This document shows, one piece after another, positions 36,941-50,115 of a stretch of 64,000 bases of DNA. The notes under the pieces were generated by a model that was not told the origin of the DNA, ran no database searches, and was given only the letters and a program-made list of their open reading frames with translations. The stretch comes from Ecdyonurus torrentis. Taxonomy: Eukaryota > Arthropoda > Insecta > Ephemeroptera > Heptageniidae. A program made the position numbers and the translations under genes. The stretch is from NCBI GenBank assembly GCA_949318235.1, contig OX439133.1, positions 29,837,367 to 29,901,366 of the forward strand, given 5' to 3'. How positions within the stretch are numbered: position 1 is the stretch's first letter; each line of letters starts with the position of its first letter.

Positions 36941-37451
36941 AAGGTTCATGAATTTTAAGGACAACACATTTAAATACTCAATTACACGTTTGATATAAAG
37001 AATAACCTTTAACTAACAATTGTTTATTTACTTAATTTTTTTTTTTATCATTTTTTTTTTTTTTTTTTTTTTTTTTACTATTATTTACATATTTTATGTT
37101 TTTTCAAAATATAATTTTCATTATTATTTTCTCATACTAATATTACATTGCTCACAATTATTTTCTTACTTTTTATTCTGCCGTGAAGTAAAAGAAAAAA
37201 AAGGTAAATAAAATATATTGAAAGTAATTAAATGATTTTCTGAAAACAGGATTAACGATAAAACAAAAAGCAAGGTGATAAAGCATAAAATATCTATAAT
37301 TCTATATCTGTAATTTAAAAAATATATATTGCAAAATTTTAGCCTATTTATCTCTGCTGATCATAAATAGAAACTTAATTAACTTATTCAATTGAATATC
37401 GTTCTAACTGTAGCACATCGTACATCATCCAGATCTCTTGGCCTGCACCTA

Positions 37452-38113
37452 TAGAATATAATAATAATAATAATAATAATAGTTCTTTATTGGGCTTAAG
37501 ATTGTGAATAGTACATACAAAAAAAATACAAAAAACAACGAGTAACCCAACGGGTGATGAGAAAAAGGCAAAATGCCTATACACTATAGTGATCTCACAC
37601 CTATATCAGAAAAACTGCTTCGTCAATAAATAACATATATATAAAAACAAACATATTAACAATTAGACAAGAGGGTATAGATTACAATGGAAGAGGGGCT
37701 CTAGCCATAACTGGCAATGCGTTATACAAAGAAACAACTCTGTGAAAAAATGAACTTGTATAAGCAGAGTCGCCCCTTGGACAATCCAAAGTAATAGAGC
37801 TACCGCGTAAGCCAGAGCGCCTCTCTTTAATAAATAATTTATTTACATCGAAGACATTAAGGTCATACTTATTGGAAAAACACGATGATAAGAATTTGAT
37901 ATCAATGCTTTTCCAAAGATCAGTGATACTTTGCAATTTACATTTTGATAGTCTAATAATACTGTTATCACACTTAGAAAACTTTGAATAGCCTAGAATA
38001 AAACGAGTAGCACGACCTTGTATGCGCTCAAGATTTACAGTGTTCGTGAGAGTACCAGGATGCCAGGCGGGAGCACCATAGCACAAGATAGACCGAACAA
38101 TAAGTTTGTAATA
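37452..38113 (-). pseudogene. 5'-truncated LINE (non-LTR retrotransposon): end of reverse transcriptase ORF plus 3' tail
   Basis: On the minus strand the frame is open from about 38113 to 37682 (roughly 144 codons). It reads YYKLIVRSILCYGAPAWHPG, then LERIQGRATRFILGY, and ends near SFFHRVVSLYNALP. These are the standard C-terminal landmarks after the reverse-transcriptase palm of CR1/Jockey-like LINEs (the 'YGAPAW' segment, the 'LERIQ.RATR' helix and the 'R....YNALP' tail). About 230 bp of 3' UTR follow, then CCCAATAAAGAAC and an ATT trinucleotide tail at 37458-37482, as expected for microsatellite-tailed LINEs. The element is cut off at its 5' side, where a TATT repeat begins at about 38114. 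The frame is undamaged within the remnant, so the insertion is fairly young. Confidence 0.8.
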
Positions 38114-38770
38114 TTTATTTATTTATTTATTACGCTATAACATACTGCTTTTAAGAGTTTTAGTTTCTAATATTTCAATTTCATTTACCTTTTTTTATTA
38201 CCCTTGAGCACTTTGCGCACTGTGATTAACTATGACGTTATGGCATTTTTATTATAAGTGCAAATTTTGATAATTTGATAAAAATTAACAAAAATATTAA
38301 ACTGTATAATGTATAAAAATATTATAATGTAAAATAATATCTATTGTTTTATTTTTTAACAATTTATTGCATTAAAAAAATTTATTAAAATAGAATACCT
38401 TTTAAAAATCACTATTTACAAATCAAATACGCTATACAATTATTCACAATTGCAAATAAATTAGCAATAAAATTCAGAATAAAAATTAATTTAAATCGAA
38501 TACATTCGTATTGTTTCAATTATTTCTTGCATCTATTTTCTACAATGTTATATAAGACCATCTAAATAAAATAAAAAGTTTATTTTTTTCATTAAAAAAA
38601 TCAAAAATAAAATAAACGTTATATAGAAAGCAATATTATTTTTTTTAACAATACTTTTATTAAAATACATTAAATTACGTTTTAACTATTAAAAAGTTTT
38701 AAATAAAATCGCAATAAAACGTAATTAAAATAAAATTAAAAAGCATGCGAGTGACTCTGTGACAGAGAAC
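38114..38770. other. AT-rich region upstream of the coiled-coil gene
   Basis: Low complexity. Nothing beyond the promoter candidate noted at 38771. Confidence 0.45.
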
Positions 38771-38860
38771 TATAAATATACGTCACAGGAAAGAAAAGAA
38801 GAAGTGGAGGGGAGAGGATAGAAAGAGACGTGTGATCGTCGTACTAGCTTCAGTCAAGTT
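38771..38860 (+). promoter_or_regulatory. Candidate core promoter of the coiled-coil gene
   Basis: A TATAAATA at 38771 is followed at once by CGTCAC (half of a CRE/ATF site). A purine-rich stretch then leads to CTTCAGTC near 38849, which resembles an initiator. The stretch is more GC-rich than anything nearby and lies 80-170 bp upstream of the ATG. The TATA-to-initiator distance (about 80 bp) is too long for one classical unit, so the true start may instead lie near 38800. Confidence 0.3.
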
Positions 38861-38941
38861 TAGTAGAAGTTAAGAGGTTGTAGTGAGAAGTGGGTAAAAA
38901 CAGAACATGTGTATGTTATAAAAGTTTGGTTCAATTAAATC

Positions 38942-39060
38942 ATGTTCGGCTTTTTTAAAAAACAAACTAAGAATAAGGACTATGTTCAAGAAACAGCTCA
39001 AGTAGATACTTCCAACATGACGGTTCATTCTATTGATGATGAGGATTTGGTGGATTTGAG
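38942..39060 (+). CDS. First coding exon of a coiled-coil protein (39 codons plus 2 bases)
   Basis: The ATG at 38942 has A at -3 and opens a 39-codon frame beginning MFGFFKK. An acidic stretch SIDDEDLVDL follows, and the exon ends at a strong donor (GAG|GTATGT) after 39060. The exon leaves two bases (AG) of a split codon. The exon at 61411 supplies the missing G and keeps the frame open, so the two fit as one gene. A short, basic-aromatic N-terminus is all that can be seen of this exon's function. Base composition is clearly richer in GC than its surroundings. The 5' untranslated part probably reaches back to about 38800. I do not recognise the protein by name. A leucine-zipper N-terminus like that of cGMP-dependent protein kinases is one possibility but is not shown. 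Confidence 0.6.
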
Positions 39061-39129
39061 GTATGTTTATTGACAATTCATGATGGAAATTTTGTATTAG
39101 TTTTAATTGTGTCTAGCATTACTCATATG

Positions 39130-39191
39130 AGAATGGAGGTTATTGGTGAACTGCGCGGGAAAAGCTTATAGGGACAGGGACTCCTAATTTA

Positions 39192-39244
<53 letters not shown>

Positions 39245-39345
39245 GAGAGAAAGAGAGAAAACTACTAAACTAAAATTCATGAAGATATTTAAATTAGCGA
39301 TCATTGAGACTATTTTATGTGTACGTACAAATTTTTAGTAAACTT
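39130..39345. mobile_element. Family O-like MITE just inside the giant intron
   Basis: GAATGGAGGTTATTGGTGAA at the left with CGCGGGAAAAGC and, after a 44-base T-run, TCATGAAGATATTTAAATTA. It matches O in the complementary interior orientation. Confidence 0.45.
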
Positions 39346-42130
39346 TTTCATCACAGATATAGTAATACTCCTTTGAACTCACTTTCGGAAAAATTTAAAA
39401 TCTCAAAAGAAAAAAAAAAGAGCATTATTATCAAGTTTGTACCTTGATTATTTATTTCATTAATATTTTTAGGACATTTTAAAAAAAGTTAGCTATATAT
39501 TCAGCAAGATATTCAAGATTCCATTCTGCTCAGAGATAATTACGTTGGAAATTCCCATATGATTAGCTTTTTTATTTTATTTTTCTAATTATATAGTTAT
39601 AGATATAATAATATAGTTACAACTATAGAGATCTTTTGATTAAGGTTTTTGATATTATGTTTATGCTCTATGTTCATTGCTTTTTGTACTATACTTAAAT
39701 GTCTTTCATGTTTTGAGAAATTTAAATAATTATTTTGCCCCTTGGATTAATGCCTTGGATTAATAGGTATAATTCAAAGAAATAATATTTGAATTTTTAT
39801 TTTGAAATAATAATAATATTTTATTTTTATATGAAAAAAAAAAAATTAATGTTAAAATAATTTTTTAAACTATTTGCAATTTTTTTCTGCAAATAGTAAC
39901 AATTATGCATCTGCAAAGATTAGAAATGTAAGAATGAAACAAAATATGAGGAAATTATGAATTTAATTGTAGAATTTTTTTTTTATCATAATCTTTTAAT
40001 AAAGTAATACTAAAAATATTTATAAAATAGCACAATGTCATAGTATAATTTGATTTGAATAATTAAAAATCTACATCATTATTATTATTATTTTTTTGTT
40101 CACTGTCAAAACTTCATGAGATTAATTTGCTCACTTGTTATTTTTATGACGAAAAAAAAAAATCACCAGTACATTTTTATTTTTTAAAATATACATTGAA
40201 ATCATTTTAATAATTAATTCACTAAAATAATTATAGAATATAATTTTTTTTTTATTAGTTTTATTGAAAACAAATAAACATTTACAATATTAATAAAACA
40301 TTCAAATGTCAAATTGTTATAAACTTAAATATTATTTTTTTTAATATAAATATAATATATTATTTTTATTAGTAAAAAGAATTATAAATTATTTTAATTT
40401 ATAAGAGTAATTAGTAATTATATTAGAGATATTTTAATTCACAATTGACCTCCTTGAAATGTATAGCAACAATTTAGAAGTGAAAAGAAGCAATATTTAA
40501 AAATTTCAAACATTTCATATAGAGGATATAATATAAGAGAATTGGAATTAAAACCACTGAAAATCCCTGTTATATCAGTTCAAAATAAAATTCGAATCAA
40601 AAATTATAATTATTAGCGAAACTTACTTGAGTTACATTCTTATAATAATAGCTGTTACTGTGGCTGACCTGTGAACAATAAATTGCGCGCATTTTTTTTT
40701 TTTTTTTTTTAGAGGACCCCTAATTTTCTTTATCGTTAATTGCACTGCAGCATTTTACATTATCCCTTGCAGCTAGTATTGCACAACTTAAATGACGTAT
40801 AGTAGAATAGTCACACTTTTGCACATGAAAAAAAGCTGAACTAAATAATTCACCGTGGTATGAAGTATTTTTAGTATTGTTTAAAAGAGTTCAACTTTAT
40901 TTAAACTTGAAAAACACTGATAATTAAATTATATTTTCAACAATTTTAATGCTTCTTACCGGCGATGATGTAGCACCAATCAGAGACGTGCTAGAGAGCT
41001 TATGGAGAGAACCCCCCTTCCGCCTTTTTTCTTCTTTCTTTACTTATTTTTATTATCTTTTGAGAAAAATACTGGATCGATTCCGGAAAATTTTAATGAG
41101 ATACTATGAATACACTTTAACATGTTTTAGTTAGTTATTTTATTATTTTTTTTCTTCTTCTTCTTCTTCTTCCTTGCTCGTAAGAATCATTGTATTATCA
41201 TAATTATTATTATTTTTATCATAATTTTTTTTTGTCAAAATTATTACAAAAATTTAAATATATCCGTTTTATTTATAATTATTATTGTTTCCGAAAACTG
41301 TCCTAAATTTGTAAATTTGGTCTCTTTTAAAAGGAATTTTTGTATCATCATGCATTATAAAAACAAAAATATTGTAAAATTAAAGCTCTTTTTCGTAACT
41401 ATAAACATATTTGGTAACTTATATCAATTTTACAACAGACCTATCAGAACACTTTAATAAAGAAATAACAAAAATACAAACATAATATTAATTGTAAAAA
41501 CATCGTACTTCCCGAAAAGGATAAATCACCTTATAACAATGCTAAGAAGGCGTACTCTTGTCTCTCCATGACTCAAAAGTGTCTCACAGTATAAAATTAT
41601 TTTTACATAAAGTTGAAAATTATATCATAATTATGAATAATTTCAACTTTAATGTATAATATCAAGTATTTGTAGTGCAATATGGACTAATTTTATATCA
41701 TTTTATTAGAAATATTGATCTTAATGTATTTTTGTAAGTGGGAAGATATGAAGGCGAAATTGACCTTGTTTCACCTCACTGCATGAATCACTTAAACATC
41801 ACGCGCCTTTATACTTTGTTTGTTTTTCTCCTGACTTGTGAGATACGCAAAACATTTCGTTAAATAGAAATATACTGCGTTTACGTTATAAAAATACACA
41901 TCAATATTGTTTTGATTAAATTTACGCAGTTTTCGTCAACAAATGCTGTATAAGTGAAGAAATATGATATTTATATCGGGTAATCAATTAATGATTAGCT
42001 CAAAGATAAAAAAATATATGTATATTATTATGTATGTTTTCTGCACGTTCTCAATATTTTTGTCAAATTATTTACAGTATTTATTTGTTTGTTTGTTTGT
42101 TTGTTTATTTATTTATTTGTTTGCCCGAGC
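39346..42130. other. Intron sequence without recognised features
   Basis: AT-rich with T-runs. A patch at 40950-41030 is more GC-rich and open for about 27 codons before low complexity. It has no acceptor/donor pair that I trust. Confidence 0.35.
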
Positions 42131-42962
42131 CATACGAAAATGCTGATAAAAGTTTGAGAAAGCCTTGATTAAGTGCTTATAAACATTTGATAGTAGTGTT
42201 TTTGTCTGATAATACATGGATAAAGGACTGATAGAGTTTGATAGAATTTTTTGAATCTAAGAGTAAAAACTGAAAAAAGTATGATAAATATATTATAAAG
42301 TGTTGATAAAAGTTTGATAATTATAAATGACTGATAAACGTTTGATTATTTTTTTTTTTTTAAATTTCAAACATCTGATAAAAGTATGAATATATAAACT
42401 TAAAAATAAAATTTGAAATTTTTCAAAAGTCTGATAAAAGTTTGATGACCTAACGGGAAATAAATTTGGAGGGGAACGCGAGGCGCCTCTTTTGGTAGAC
42501 GAAACCGTTGAGGACTTAGAAAATTTTGGAGTGTACAGCAGGAGCAGAGGTAGCAGGCAGTAGCACAAGTCAGTCAGAGCAGTATGCACGCACTTTATTA
42601 GCGCTTGCATATTTCAATTAAAACTAAGCAGCAAGAAGCTTCACCTACTTGTAAGAGGAGCTTCATGTGGTCATCATGTTAATATATAGGTAAGTGACAT
42701 GTTCACATTAATAATTATTTCAATATTTATTGTAATTAATTGTATTTCATGTGTTACAGCTAGGAAACCAACTTGATCTGAAGCTGTTACGATTACCGAT
42801 GTGTGCGACTCATCCGCTCCTATAATCCGATGCATCCTTTGAAAAATAAAGTTTTTTTCTCTTATTAATTGAAGAATATCAATTAATAAGAATATTTTGT
42901 AATACAAGGCAAAATTGGCAACAATGTTATGACAAACATTGAAGTGGGTAGTGCTGGGTGGA

Positions 42963-43013
42963 ATGTGGGATGAAGGGTACAGGAGGGAGGGAGGGGGAAG
43001 GGGGAGGGAAGGG
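42963..43013 (+). other. G-rich tract with G-quadruplex potential
   Basis: GGGAGGGAGGGGGAAGGGGG followed by AGGGAAGGG gives at least five runs of three or more G with 1-2 base spacers, which meets the usual quadruplex pattern. It stands out in a region otherwise about three-quarters A+T. Confidence 0.6.
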
Positions 43014-43129
43014 AAGAGAAAAATGCATAATTATTTATCAGCTTTTTATCAGACATTTATCAGCTTTTTATCAGACATTTATCAGATTTTATTCAGTGTT
43101 TTATCAGCTTACAAGTCAAATTTCAATGT

Positions 43130-43195
43130 AAAATTTTACATGTATAAGCATAGGAGAAACGAAAAAATTTGTCCTATGCTTATACATGTTAATTT
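43130..43195. repeat. Hairpin with GCATAGGA box
   Basis: ACATGTATAAGCATAGGA pairs with TCCTATGCTTATACATGT around about 20 bp. It contains the same CATAGGA box seen in families A and B. Confidence 0.55.
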
Positions 43196-43669
43196 GACTG
43201 ATAAAAGTTTGAAAAGTGTCGCATATAAGACTTTTATCAGACCTTTATACATATTTTATAATATCTTTATCAGTCAAAATTTATCAATGCTTTATAAATC
43301 ATTTATCAGACTTTTTGTGTATCACGGGTGTTTATTTATTTGTTTGTTTATTTATTTGTTTGTTTATTTGTTTATTTATTTAAGAAATGAAATACTTTGA
43401 TTATTTGATAGTTACAAGAGGTCGTAAAAAAAATATATCACAATAATTGGATTAAAAAAAAAATAATAGTTAATGAAAGATAACCATTAAAATTACCAAA
43501 GCAATAGTGAAATTATTTAAAAAAAAAACAAAAAATGTACAAATTGATGAAAAATAGTTCTTTTGAAAATGCATTTCTTTATTATTTACGGGCAAATTAA
43601 ATAATAATAAAAACAAAAACTTATGACATTTTTATTATAAAGGATCTACAATTTAAGTGATTTCTAACC

Positions 43670-45132
<1,463 letters not shown>

Positions 45133-45317
45133 GGGTGTATGCATTTATATTAAAGTTGACGCCATGTTGGATCACTCAATAACCTGGGCTGCTTTGGAAA
45201 ATGACTTATTTTGCCAGTTTAAAATTACGAAGAAATATTTTTGAGAACATTGATGCTGTTATGAAGTTGAATTAGTATTTCATGTTAGTAAGAAAAATAA
45301 TAAGAACAAAAAATTAA
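45133..45317 (-). mobile_element. Family A MITE, cut off by a family C insertion
   Basis: TATAGGGTGTATGCATTTAT, GACGCCATGTTGGATCACTC and ATTTTGCCAGTTTAAAATTA are intact. The copy stops at the TTAA where family C begins and does not resume recognisably. Confidence 0.65.
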
Positions 45318-45683
45318 CGTAGAAGGTGACCGACTTGGACCGGGAATCATTAAAAAAAAAACTATAATTCAAAATAATTTTTTGTGCATAATTTATTTGC
45401 AACAAAACAAACACTATTTTTCAAATTAAGTCGAGTATTATTATTATTTTTGTTCCAGAAAAAGTTTTAATAATATTTTTATTTTTATAAAATTTTCTAA
45501 TTTGACTAAAATTTGAATATTCACATAAACATGTTATCTTTAAAGTTGAATAACAAATATGTGATCGTGTTTTCGTATGTTTGACGTAACTAAACTTTTA
45601 AGTACGATTTCTTCTTTACTTTGTGTTAATATTATAATTTGCAACCGTCAGGATTGCGAGATATCAGTCATTTACTCCCTTAA
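45314..45683. mobile_element. Family C MITE inserted in an A-family copy
   Basis: TTAACGTAGAAGGTGACCGA opens it and ATTTACTCCCTTAA closes it. The TTAA target lies in the A element's ...AAAAATTAAC segment. The interior matches the copy at 26929-27328 in the opposite orientation. Confidence 0.65.
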
Positions 45684-46373
45684 CTAATAGAATCATTTTA
45701 AGTTTTACATACATTGATAGATTTTATATGTGTTTACTTTTCAGTTTTCATTCTTCTTTTTTATTTATTTTTTATTTCATATACCATAAATTTAAAAATA
45801 AAACATTGCATGTTTGTTACTGGTTACTGATGGCAGTAGTAATAAAGTCATAATGAAGGGTGAAAGAAAACGTACTAAGCATGCTTCATTAGTATATTGT
45901 CATAACATTTCCCCTTTGATTTGACTATATTACTCTGATTGAATGTAACAAACCTCCAAAGTCTTATTTTTAAAATTATAGTACATGAAATAATATAAGA
46001 TAGAAATTAGCGTAAATTTATAAATTTAAGTTATAAAAATATAATTTAAAAAAATGTACTTACTAGTAGAAATATAATTTCTACATTTCTAATTCTCTAC
46101 AAATTTGTTATATTATAAAAATATTCAAAAATAAAATAACTTATTTTTTATCATGCAAACTCATAAAAAAATAATCAACTATCAATTTCTCTATATAACA
46201 GCTTGTATATTTTTTGTAGGTAAATATTTATGAAGTAATTATTCTGTAAAATCATAGGTATTAACGTGAATAAATTAAGCTTTGCAGCACAGAAGCTATG
46301 TGCATTCACATTTTCATTTTTTATTTTAACTTTCCACAGCAAAATGTTAAATATAGCATTGTATTGTACAGTA

Positions 46374-46712
46374 TTAAGGTGGTAAATCAGCTACTCCGGG
46401 ATTCGACTAGAAAGCCCGTAAAGAAACACAAATGTGAAATTTTGCAGTGTATCTACAAAAAACAAAAATGTAAAATATTTAGGGGGTCACCATACTAGAA
46501 TTTAAATTATTATTATATTATTTACTATTATTACTTATTTCTATTTTATTTTTGGAAGTTTTAGTACTCCCATAATAATTTCAATAATTATTATTTTCTC
46601 TCTTATCTGATGGTCACGGGTTCTGAAAATTTTATTATAGGTATAGTTGTTACTATTAACTTTCAAATGACATTATGAAGTTAATAGTAGGTTTATTTTT
46701 TAATTGATTTGA
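46374..46712 (+). mobile_element. Family F MITE
   Basis: TTAAGGTGGTAAATCAGC opens the copy and TCTTATCTGATGGTCACGGG follows late in the family order. The right terminus has lost its TTAA. Confidence 0.6.
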
Positions 46713-46830
46713 GTCATTTTAAAACCCTCAGCATTGTAGAACAAAATGCGTTATCTACGAGCCATTTACGGACTAAACTCGGGCTAGCTCGTGTACGAGC
46801 TAAAAACTCAAAATCTGAGTTAAACGTTTT

Positions 46831-46831
<1 letters not shown>

Positions 46832-46875
<44 letters not shown>

Positions 46876-46900
46876 AACAACAACAACAACAACAACAACG
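46832..46900. repeat. Poly-A (about 42) then (ACA)n
   Basis: A long A-run followed by nine CAA triplets. No retroelement body was recognised beside it. Confidence 0.85.
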
Positions 46901-47349
46901 AAGATTTTTGCCTGAGTAGGTACTCGAACTGGTTTAAATTTACAGCTATGTATATTTTTTATTTTGTTTCCAAATATATGAAGGAAAGTTTTGAAAGAGA
47001 ATCCCATGTCAATACTAAATATATGTAAATAAGTTAGGACAGATATGTAAGTATGTAAATAAGGTAGGCTGAAAGAGATAAGGTTAAGCGAGGCGTGCCA
47101 GAGTATTTATACTTGGCGTGTCTTATAGTAGTGTGATTAGAATTTGAGTGTGCATACAGTACAAGTTTGAGGAACTGCGTTACTTACTTACCTTTGCCTG
47201 GCTGTTGACCCAAGTACAATTTCAATATTTTTAGCTGCGGGTAGTATGTGGCTCAACTTCTTCAACTGCTTCGAATTTCTTAATTGTATTTTTTATTTAA
47301 GTTTTGGGGGGTTGAAAGGAAAGTAGTTAGATGGAAGGACGAAACAACG

Positions 47350-47351
<2 letters not shown>
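46901..47351. other. More complex intron sequence, unrecognised
   Basis: 47060-47280 is less AT-rich than its surroundings but has no long frame or repeat ends. Confidence 0.35.
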
Positions 47352-47602
<251 letters not shown>

Positions 47603-47780
47603 CAGGCAGCATGCACTATACAAAAATGTAGAATGAGATTAATTTCAATTATTCAAGATCAATATGTATTATTTGTTACAAAATACATGTCTATTTGAGT
47701 GTTACCATGGAAAACAATATTACATACTTTGTCAATATTTATAATTGTATGAAATTTTGATAAAATTTTACTTTTCAAAC

Positions 47781-47994
47781 TAAATGGAGTATACTGGTTG
47801 AAGAAAAATTCTTAAAATATTTGTTAAAACACGTAAGAATGTGTTTAAGATTTAAATATTTTCGGCTTCGATGCAGTAGTTTTCTCAAAAAATATAAGAT
47901 AACAATAAAAAAACACACGTTGTTTTGCATTGCTAAAGAATATGAAATTAAGAGACATTTCATGCCTCAACGATAACCTCCATTTAAATGTGCA
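47781..47994 (-). mobile_element. Family O MITE, diverged
   Basis: AAATGGAGTATACTGGTTG at the left, CAACGATAACCTCCATTT at the right. TCGATGCAGTAGTTTTCTCA in the middle. Confidence 0.5.
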
Positions 47995-48830
47995 TGGTGC
48001 ACAGTATCAGTACAGTACTTTTACTTTACTGAATTAGGTGATGATAATTATCGTACTAAATATGATAATTAATATTCCACATGCAAAAGAGACATGTCGT
48101 GACAATTGTGTCAATTTTTAAACTTACGTGTTAAATATTTTCCCGTTGTAGCAAGGTGTAGTGATTTTTACACGGAAAAAACTTTAAAGAAATTGCAAGG
48201 AAATATTTTATTAAAATAGTGACGTCATTACAATACAAATTAAAGCAAGTCTTGTTAAAAAATAAATAATAACTGACTAATAAGTTTCTCATGGCACATA
48301 CTATAAAACATAAGCTTTAAAAAATTAAAAACACTTATAAAAATTCCACGAATCACACGTTCACCGCGAGTTTGAATATTGGTTAATATTATATATTTAT
48401 TTTTTTCTGCTGGATTCTTCGTTTATTTATTCGATTTTTTACTAACTGATGTTTTGGAAAATTTTTGAAATATTTTAAACTATATACTGCTTAAAGTACC
48501 GACGAAAGATGATAGAATTGTTAACGTATACTTTTAAACATTAAATTTATAGTGTATTAGTGTAGAAACCAAGGTATTCAAAATTTTATCAAAATAAAAT
48601 TATAATTTTTTTTTATATATAAATTTTGTAATAAATTTGTACTATATTAATTCAATTTTAATTTTTATATTATATTATTTTTTTCATTATATTATAATTC
48701 TTTTTATTAATAAATATATTATATAAAATTATTATCTATAATTATGAGATAAAGGAAATTTTACTGAGTTATAATCAGTTCATTGTATGTATTGAGAGTT
48801 TCTTACTGATGAAACTTACTATGGTATGAT
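47995..48830. other. Intron sequence, AT-rich
   Basis: Nothing recognised. Confidence 0.45.
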
Positions 48831-49196
48831 TTAAGGGAGTAGGGTACCGACCTTATATCTCAAAGACTAGGAGTGTTTTAGGTCTAAATTTGTTGTCATA
48901 GTGTAGTTAAGGGTCACATTTAGCCGTGATAAAAATTTCAAGATGTTTGACCGCCCCGGAAAATAGAAAAAAAAATATTGAACTTAACATTGGGCCTTAT
49001 GGGTTTAAAATTACAAAAAATTATATAAATTTAATTTGCACGATGACCCCCCCCCCCCCCCCGCCAAATTTTTTTTTTTTTTTTTTTTATATAATTGAAA
49101 TTGTCTCAAGCTGAAGTATCATTGTGCAAAATTTCAGATTTTTTTGACGAGAAAAGTTTGAGTCTAATGGCCGACGTTGGTCCCCTACTCCCTTAA
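48831..49196 (+). mobile_element. Family C MITE, complete (TTAA-flanked)
   Basis: TTAAGGGAGTAGGGTACCGA at the left and GGTCCCCTACTCCCTTAA at the right form a clear terminal inverted repeat with TTAA on both sides. The interior shares TGTGCAAAATTTCAGATTTT with family F. Confidence 0.75.
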
Positions 49197-49627
49197 TGTA
49201 TAAGCTTTTAATTAGTAATTGATAACTTGATAATCTTTTAAAATATTTAAGAATTTACATGATCATATTCTTTATTTGTTAAAATGTTATAGAACTGGTA
49301 CTTTATAACGAATTATGTAGATTTTGCTCAATTTTACACTCATCTTCATCATGTGTTCATTTATTTAATAGAAAAAATATAAAGTTGGCTTCAAATCTCT
49401 GTTGTTTTATTTATTATTATTACTATATTTTGATGGAATAACTTTACACCATAATCGCAACCACTTCTAAAATATCACCAAAATTGATATGCAACTACAG
49501 TACAGTAAATATAACGCCACAGGCTTTCTCTCAATGTAGTGTAATCAAACGATCATGAAAGTAGGGTTGCACTTTCACCGTGCATAATTAAATGAAGCAA
49601 AATCTGAATATAGGTTAGTGGCATGTA

Positions 49628-49915
49628 TATAGTGTTTGTCCGCTTGACGTCATACTAAATGCGATTTGATGCCATACTGGATCAATGAAAAACATTGCAC
49701 GATATAGGATGAACTTTATTTATTTATTTTTATTTCCTTTGTGAATTCGGTTAATTTTTTGTTGTTCTCAAAAACACAACTTGATATAATAGTTCGATCT
49801 ATTAACGCATCAATGCTCTTAAAATATTCGTTTACTTTTTTAATGTAACAATATTATTCATTATTCTATGTAGCCCATGTTATTGAGTTATCCAACGTAG
49901 CACTGACGTCAAATT
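49628..49915 (+). mobile_element. Family A MITE, diverged
   Basis: TATAGTGTTTGTCCGCTTGA with CGTCATACT, TTGATGCCATACTGGATCAA, and CCATGTTATTGAGTTATCCA near the right end. Confidence 0.6.
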
Positions 49916-50115
49916 AAATATAATATATTAAATTATTATATATTATTCAGACAGTATAATATTAATAATAATATAGTATTTGGGGATTTAATTTTATATT
50001 TTAATTTATTATTTTTTATAATTTATATTTTATTAATAAATAATATTATAAATATATTATATCAAACTGACGGATAAATTTTAATGATACTAAAATTACA
50101 AATCATTTGAGCAGG

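Larger units (their letters stand above)
42131..43325. repeat. Region bracketed by dense TGATAAA / TTTATCA motif arrays
   Basis: From 42138 to 42450 CTGATAAA, TTGATAA, TGATAG and variants recur about every 20-40 bp on the plus strand. From 43036 to 43320 the complement TTTATCAG recurs at similar density. Between them is 600 bp of more complex sequence. The layout suggests a DNA transposon with subterminal repeats, but no clear outer terminal repeat or target duplication was found. Confidence 0.55.

Noticed and set aside
42939..43400. 153-codon frame starting in the G-rich tract
   Set aside because: It starts in GGGAGG repeats, crosses the TTTATCA motif array and ends in a TTTA/TTTG run. Composition is repeat-driven.
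46735..46975. Possible tRNA-derived SINE (AGTTCGAGTACC near 46928, poly-A beside it)
   Set aside because: Only a weak B-box resemblance on the minus strand, no A box at the right distance, and the A-run is on the wrong side.
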